This document shows positions 1 through 3,335 of a DNA stretch of 7,870 bases, piece after piece. The DNA lies in the NCBI GenBank assembly GCA_036008325.1, contig DASYNW010000179.1:1-7870 (forward strand), in the 5' to 3' direction. Both the position numbers and the translations under genes were made by a program. The notes beneath the pieces are model-generated. The model did not search any database. It worked only from the letters and a program-made list of their open reading frames with translations, and was not told the DNA's origin. The DNA comes from AP-15 sp036008325 (GTDB taxonomy: Bacteria > Pseudomonadota > Alphaproteobacteria > ATCC43930 > CGMCC-115725). Each line of letters opens with the position of its first letter. The stretch's first letter is position 1.

Positions 1-424
1 CGCAAGGCCCGCGGGCATGACCATCTGCACCCATCTGTGCCGCGGCAATTTCCGCTCGTCGTGGATGGCCGAGGGCGGCTACGACCATGTCGCCGAGGCG
101 TTGTTCGGCGAGCTCGCGGTCGACGGCTTTTTTCTCGAATACGATGACGCGCGCTCGGGCGGGTTCGAGCCGTTGCGCTTTGTGCCGCGAGGGCCGAAGC
201 GGGTGGTGCTGGGCCTCGTCACCAGCAAGCGCGCCGCCCTCGAAAGCAAGGACGAATTGAAGCGCCGGATCGACGAGGCCGCAAAATACGTGCCGCTCGA
301 CCAGTTGTGCTTGAGCCCGCAATGCGGGTTTTCCTCGACCGTCGACGGCAACGCGCTGTCGATCGACGAACAGCGGGCAAAGCTGCGCCTCGTCGTCGAG
401 ACTGCGCGCGAGGTGTGGGGCTGA
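1..424 (+). CDS. Cobalamin-independent methionine synthase (MetE-like, short form), C-terminal part
   Basis: This is the 3' end of a gene that enters from the left; the reading frame is open from base 2 and ends at TGA 422-424. The family transfers a methyl group from a methyltetrahydropteroyl-glutamate to homocysteine in the cytoplasm, the last step of methionine synthesis, using a catalytic zinc. Counting from the internal Met at base 17, the zinc ligands expected from E. coli MetE can be seen: His6 and Cys8 in THLCRGNF (for His641/Cys643), Glu41 in FFLEYDD (for Glu665), and Cys103 in LSPQCGFSS (for Cys726). The wording of the C-terminus (YVPLDQLCLSPQCGF, KLRLVVETAREVWG) matches the single-barrel 'methionine synthase II' proteins of about 370 residues common in alphaproteobacteria, not the 750-residue two-barrel MetE. 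The ATG at 17 is internal, because family similarity continues upstream of it. The methyl donor of these short forms is less certain than for classical MetE. Confidence 0.9.
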   Translation, partial: ARPAGMTICTHLCRGNFRSSWMAEGGYDHVAEALFGELAVDGFFLEYDDARSGGFEPLRFVPRGPKRVVLGLVTSKRAALESKDELKRRIDEAAKYVPLDQLCLSPQCGFSSTVDGNALSIDEQRAKLRLVVETAREVWG

Positions 425-473
425 CCCGCGCCGCACTCCGACCCGACGAGGCCTCGCTGCGCCCAATCGCGCT

Positions 474-503
474 TTGACAAACCGGGCGGGCGCGCTTAGC
501 TGC
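474..503 (+). promoter_or_regulatory. Candidate housekeeping promoter for ctaG-pcuAC
   Basis: A perfect TTGACA -35 box lies at 474-479, followed 16 bases later by TTAGCT (496-501) inside GCTTAGCT. The -10 is weak by E. coli TATAAT standards but resembles the GCTANA-type -10 of alphaproteobacterial housekeeping sigma factors. It sits in the 80-base gap between the methionine synthase and the first ATG of ctaG. The predicted transcription start, about 7 bases after the -10, would fall at 507-511, on or beside the ctaG ATG at 510. The layout is read from the sequence; promoter activity is inferred. Confidence 0.5.
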
Positions 504-1487
504 ATGATCATGGAACGGGCGCGGGCGCAGGGCTTTCTGACCCAATCGGCGACGGCGCCGCGGGCGGCCTATGCGGCGATCGTCGCCGTCGGCGCCCTGC
601 TGTGGTGGCTGTCGTCGCGCCACCCGGCGCTGATGCCGGTCTGGGCGCCGTGGGATTTTTCCCCGACCGAGTATCTGGCGACCGCACTGGCGCTGCTGTG
701 GTTCTATCGCGGTCTCGCCGCGGCCCCGGCGAGCGAGCGGCCCCCGATCTGGCGCCGCGTCTTCTTTGTCATCGGCCTCGTCCTGATCTATGCGGTGCTG
801 CAGACCCGGTTCGATTACTGGGCGCAGCACATGTTCTTTTTGCACCGCCTCCAGCATGTGACGATGCATCATCTGGGGCCGTTCCTGATCGCCCTTGGCG
901 GCGCCGGCGCCACGATCAGGCGCGGCATGCCGCAATGGGCCCGGCAGGCGACCCGGAGCCCGGCGGTCGTCAAAATCATCGGCGTGCTGCAGCAGCCCCT
1001 GCTGGCGGCGTTCTTATTTGTCGGGCTGATTTATTTCTGGCTGATCCCGCCGATCCATTTCCGCGCGATGATCGACTGGCGGCTCTACGCGGTGATGAAC
1101 TGGAGCATGGTGCTGGACGGCCTCCTGTTCTGGTGCCTGGTGCTCGACCCGCGGCCAAAGCCGCCGGCTCGCATCTCCTATGGCATCAGGGCAGCGCTGG
1201 CGTTCGGCGTCATGTTCCCGCAGATCGTATTGGGTGCGGCGATCGCCTTTTCGCAGCGCGACCTCTATCCGTATTACGATTTGTGCGGCCGGTTGTTTCC
1301 GTCGATCGGCGCGCTGACCGATCAGCGGATCGGCGGCATCGTCATCTGGATCCCGCCGGCGATGATGAGCGCCCTGGCCGTGCTGCTGGTGGTGAACAAT
1401 TTAAGGCTGCATGAGGAGGCGGCCGCCGAGGGCGACCCCGACGGTGCGGCGCTGGCGCAGCTCGCCAGAAGCTGGACCGGGCGCTAG
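504..1487 (+). CDS. ctaG: Cytochrome c oxidase assembly factor, caa3-type CtaG family membrane protein
   Basis: This is a polytopic inner-membrane protein of 327 residues from the ATG at 504. Proteins of the caa3_CtaG family help assemble cytochrome c oxidase and are thought to supply copper to it. Hydrophobic segments lie near residues 21-36, 55-71, 84-101, 107-131, 158-181, 198-214, 229-249 and 282-304, so about seven or eight membrane passes. The family signature is a histidine-rich helix, here QHMFFLHRLQHVTMHHLGP, with His109, 114, 118, 122 and 123. Further matches are the Asp-Gly-Leu-Leu-Phe-Trp stretch near 205-210, the PQIVLGAAIAF segment near 239-249, and LYPYY near 254-258. No Shine-Dalgarno sequence precedes either ATG (504 or 510). 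The frame extends to a TTG at 474, but that TTG is the first part of a consensus -35 box, so I reject it as the start. The gene leads an operon with the PCuAC gene 4 bases downstream and faces a Sco gene, which supports a copper/oxidase role. It is not the Cox11-type CtaG, which has a single membrane anchor. The start is uncertain within 504-510. Confidence 0.87.
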   Translation: MIMERARAQGFLTQSATAPRAAYAAIVAVGALLWWLSSRHPALMPVWAPWDFSPTEYLATALALLWFYRGLAAAPASERPPIWRRVFFVIGLVLIYAVLQTRFDYWAQHMFFLHRLQHVTMHHLGPFLIALGGAGATIRRGMPQWARQATRSPAVVKIIGVLQQPLLAAFLFVGLIYFWLIPPIHFRAMIDWRLYAVMNWSMVLDGLLFWCLVLDPRPKPPARISYGIRAALAFGVMFPQIVLGAAIAFSQRDLYPYYDLCGRLFPSIGALTDQRIGGIVIWIPPAMMSALAVLLVVNNLRLHEEAAAEGDPDGAALAQLARSWTGR

Positions 1488-1491
1488 GCCG

Positions 1492-1935
1492 ATGCGCCGC
1501 ACCCTGCTGCGTCTCGGCCTGGTCGCGGGTGCGCTGGCGGGCGCCGTGGGCGCGCGGGCCGGCGAGGGCGGGCTGACGCTGAGCCACCAATGGTTCCGCC
1601 TGGTGCTGCCGTCATTGCCGGCCGCGGGCTATTTCACCCTGTCCAATTCGGGTGCGGCGGCGCAATCCCTGGTCGGCGCGAGCTCGCCCGGCTGCGGCAT
1701 GCTGATGCTGCATCGCAGCATCAATAGCGGCGGCCAGGAGCGGATGGCGATGGTGCAGAATGTCGCGGTGCCGGCGCACGGCAAGGTCAGCTTTGCGCCC
1801 GGCGGCTATCACATGATGTGCATGTCGCCGACGGCGGCGCTGCGCCCTGGGCGATCGGTCCTGGTCACCCTGCGCTTTGCCGATGGCGGCTCGCTGACGG
1901 CGAGCTTCCCGGTGCGCAACGCCACCGGCAAATAG
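1492..1935 (+). CDS. Periplasmic copper chaperone PCu(A)C
   Basis: The 147-residue precursor has an Arg-rich N-terminus, a hydrophobic core and a likely signal peptidase I site after Ala-Arg-Ala (residues 21-23), leaving about 124 mature residues in the periplasm. PCuAC proteins bind Cu(I) through an H-x10-M plus H-x-M set and pass it to Sco and the CuA site of subunit II. Here His74 and Met85 are exactly ten residues apart, and His107-Met108-Met109 lies in the conserved GGYHMMCM loop. AAGYFTLSN (44-52) is the usual early strand of the cupredoxin-like fold. Two extra cysteines, Cys68 and Cys110, flank the two halves of the site; I do not regard them as typical of the family. The frame is open further upstream inside ctaG, but only the ATG at 1492 begins at the signal peptide. 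The gene starts 4 bases after the ctaG stop without its own clear Shine-Dalgarno, so translation is probably coupled. The stop lies 3 bases from that of the convergent Sco gene. Confidence 0.88.
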   Translation: MRRTLLRLGLVAGALAGAVGARAGEGGLTLSHQWFRLVLPSLPAAGYFTLSNSGAAAQSLVGASSPGCGMLMLHRSINSGGQERMAMVQNVAVPAHGKVSFAPGGYHMMCMSPTAALRPGRSVLVTLRFADGGSLTASFPVRNATGK

Positions 1936-1938
1936 GAC

Positions 1939-2586
1939 TCACAGCAGGCGCCGCAGCCGGGCCAGCAGACCCTGCGGCTGCGCCTCGTCGACCAGGCGCT
2001 TCAGATCCGCGGTCGTGCCGGCGATGTCGGGCGTGGTCGAGTCGAGCGAGGCGATGATCAGCCGTGCCGCACCCGAGCCGTCGAACACATAAATGGCCGA
2101 GCTGTGGGTGACCTCGTAAGGGTGGCCGTTGGTCGCCGGGGTCACCGAATAAACCACGCGATAGCGCCGCGCCAAGGCCGCGAGCTGGTCCGGCGGCCCG
2201 CGCAGCCCCTCGATCTGCGGCGCGAAATTCCTGACATAGGCGGCGAGCACCGGCGGCGTGTCGCGGTTTGGATCGACGCTGACGAACAGCGCTCGCACCA
2301 GCCGCGCTGCCGGCCCGAGGCGGCGCAGGATCTCGGCCAGGTTCGACAAGGTGGTCGGGCACTGGTCCGGGCAGTTGGTATAACCGAAATAGAGGAGCAC
2401 GATCTTGCCGCGGTAATCGGCCTCGGTGGTCTCTTTGCCGTCCGAGGCGCGGGCCATCGTGAAGGATAGCGGCGGCAGGCTGCCCGACACGTCGATCGAA
2501 TGCCATTTTGCCGGATTGCCGCACCCGGCGAGCAGCGCCAGCCAGAGCCCGGCCGCGACGAGACAGGCTGCGCGGCGCTGCGTCAT
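1939..2586 (-). CDS. SCO1/SenC/PrrC family copper-delivery lipoprotein
   Basis: This is a 215-residue periplasmic, membrane-tethered protein with a thioredoxin fold. Sco proteins deliver copper to, or keep reduced, the CuA cysteines of cytochrome c oxidase subunit II. The N-terminus is a lipoprotein signal with the lipobox Leu-Ala-Gly-Cys, and Cys22 is the predicted lipidated residue. The copper ligands are visible: Cys72 and Cys76 in NCPDQCP, and His161 in VTHSSAIYVFD. The family SVDPNRDTP loop is at 103-111. The length is normal for the family. The frame can be extended to an ATG at 2653-2655, adding 23 residues that do not look like part of a signal peptide; the start at 2586 places the signal directly at the N-terminus and is preferred. 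The gene is convergent with ctaG-pcuAC, and all three belong to the same copper route. No strong Shine-Dalgarno is seen before either start. Confidence 0.93.
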   Translation of the reverse strand: MTQRRAACLVAAGLWLALLAGCGNPAKWHSIDVSGSLPPLSFTMARASDGKETTEADYRGKIVLLYFGYTNCPDQCPTTLSNLAEILRRLGPAARLVRALFVSVDPNRDTPPVLAAYVRNFAPQIEGLRGPPDQLAALARRYRVVYSVTPATNGHPYEVTHSSAIYVFDGSGAARLIIASLDSTTPDIAGTTADLKRLVDEAQPQGLLARLRRLL

Positions 2587-2692
2587 CGGGCGGTGGCCCG
2601 AGACCCGCCGCGGCAGGCTTTCAGCGAGCGGAAAACAGGTGATCAGCTTCGGCATCGTGCCAACAATCCGGCCATCGCGCTGGTCCGCGGCG

Positions 2693-2707
2693 ATAGGTGC
2701 GCACTAT
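2693..2707. promoter_or_regulatory. Near-palindrome, possible operator
   Basis: The sequence ATAGGTGCGCACTAT has a perfect 8-base core, GTGCGCAC (2697-2704). Its arms ATA and TAT pair if the single G at 2696 is bulged out. It overlaps the only TATA-like elements in the gap between the divergent Sco and GlsB-type genes, where an operator would be expected. I do not recognise it as a known copper operator: it lacks the CopY TACA-N2-TGTA pattern and the CueR-type ACCTTCC arms. The function is inferred from position only. Confidence 0.25.
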
Positions 2708-2843
2708 AACGGTGCGGCGCCGCGAGCTTTGGCGCGCGGTGTCGCACCCCCGCGAAGCCGGCGCGCCGGTTGCGGCGGTACATGGCGGCGCGCCAAGCAA
2801 GGAGCGGCAAACCCGGCCGTCTTGCCGCGGCTGCCGGATAGCC

Positions 2844-2848
2844 GGAGG
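2844..2848 (+). promoter_or_regulatory. Ribosome binding site of the GlsB-type gene
   Basis: GGAGG lies 6 bases before the ATG at 2855. The frame is open for over 400 bases upstream, and this site is what fixes the true start at 2855. Confidence 0.75.
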
Positions 2849-2854
2849 GAGCGG

Positions 2855-3103
2855 ATGTTGCACTGGTTGTGGGTCATCATCATCGGGTTTCTGGCGGGAG
2901 CGATCGCCAAGCTGTTCGTGCACGGGCCGGGCGGGTTTATCGTCACCACCTTGCTCGGCATCGTCGGCGCGATCTTTGCCTCGTGGCTCGGCCAGCGCAT
3001 CGGCTGGTATGCGCCTGGCCAGAATGCCGGGTTTATCGGTGCGATCGTCGGTGCGGTGCTGATCCTGGCGATCTATCGGGCGATCCTCGGTAGCCCGGGC
3101 TGA
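2855..3103 (+). CDS. GlsB/YeaQ/YmgE family small membrane protein (transglycosylase-associated)
   Basis: This is an 82-residue, very hydrophobic protein with three predicted membrane segments, near residues 3-21, 27-46 and 58-78. It is rich in small-residue helix-packing patterns such as GFLAGAIAK near the start, GIVGAIFASWLG in the middle and GFIGAIVGAVLIL at the end. This glycine-rich three-helix layout and the length of about 80 residues match the family annotated as transglycosylase-associated or stress-response membrane proteins. Their biochemical role is not established, and the 'transglycosylase' name is historical. The start at 2855 follows a strong Shine-Dalgarno sequence; the longer upstream frame is non-coding by composition. 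The gene appears monocistronic, with a likely terminator downstream at 3191-3225. Confidence 0.85.
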   Translation: MLHWLWVIIIGFLAGAIAKLFVHGPGGFIVTTLLGIVGAIFASWLGQRIGWYAPGQNAGFIGAIVGAVLILAIYRAILGSPG

Positions 3104-3179
3104 TATCGGCGGCATCCCATTGGCGGATCGCGGCGGCAATCGCGCGTCGTTGCCGGCGCCGGCGCCAGGTTTATGATTC

Positions 3180-3253
3180 GGTCGGTTTGACGATTCGCCC
3201 GGCTGCGCGCCGGGAATCGTTTGTTCGCGCCCGCGAAATGCGGTAAACCGACC
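3180..3253. repeat. Nested inverted repeat upstream of gyrA
   Basis: A perfect 9-base inverted repeat has its left arm GGTCGGTTT at 3180-3188 and its right arm AAACCGACC at 3245-3253. It encloses a second hairpin at 3191-3219. Together they could form a branched stem in RNA or a cruciform in DNA. The right arm ends 9 bases before the TATATT at 3263-3268, so it overlaps the place where a -35 box would lie for that -10. The pairing is read directly from the sequence; any role is inferred. Confidence 0.45.
3191..3225 (+). terminator. Probable intrinsic terminator after the GlsB-type gene
   Basis: The left arm 3191-3203 pairs with 3209-3219 to give 11 base pairs: CGATTC with GAATCG, then CCGGC with GCCGG, with a two-base GC bulge at 3197-3198 and a five-base loop. 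TTTGTT follows at 3220-3225. It lies 88 bases beyond the stop at 3103. The T-run is interrupted by a G, so termination may be partial. The same hairpin is the inner part of the larger inverted repeat at 3180-3253. Confidence 0.5.
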
Positions 3254-3262
3254 AAGAATTCC

Positions 3263-3268
3263 TATATT
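3263..3268 (+). promoter_or_regulatory. gyrA: Candidate -10 element of gyrA
   Basis: TATATT stands out as an AT-rich island in a very GC-rich region, 68 bases before the gyrA start. No TTGACA-like -35 box is found 16-18 bases upstream. The surrounding CCTATATTTA also resembles the -10 of alphaproteobacterial heat-shock (RpoH) promoters, but the CTTG-type -35 is absent too. A start near 3275 would give a leader of about 60 bases. This is a weak candidate. Confidence 0.3.
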
Positions 3269-3335
3269 TAGATGAGCCGCGGCAGCGCGGCGGGCCGCCA
3301 CCTCTGCGCGCCTTCCCTTATCCACTCGAGATCCC

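Larger units (their letters stand above)
2587..2854. other. Divergent intergenic region between the Sco and GlsB-type genes
   Basis: This 268-base region must hold the start signals of two divergent genes. It contains a near-palindrome at 2693-2707 (listed separately), which has TATAAC at 2705-2710 on the plus strand and TATAGT (2708 to 2703) on the minus strand. Either could be a -10 box, but neither has a good -35 box at 16-18 bases. The segment next to the Sco gene (2587-2655) is open in the Sco frame. I see no convincing small gene, tRNA or terminator elsewhere in it. Confidence 0.4.

Noticed and set aside
447..456. Perfect palindrome CGAGGCCTCG after the methionine synthase stop, possible terminator
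   Set aside because: It has no loop and is not followed by a T-run; such GC palindromes are frequent in DNA of this composition.
219..935. Minus-strand frame of 238 codons over the methionine synthase/ctaG boundary
   Set aside because: It covers two confidently assigned plus-strand genes, and the product is Arg/Ala-rich without any recognisable motif.
1411..1491. Upstream extension of the PCuAC frame inside ctaG
   Set aside because: The extra 27 residues are Arg-rich and would mask the signal peptide that begins exactly at the ATG at 1492.
3187..3192. TTGACG as a -35 box for gyrA
   Set aside because: No -10-like sequence occurs 16-18 bases downstream (that stretch is GC-rich and part of the hairpin), and the TATATT at 3263 is far too distant.
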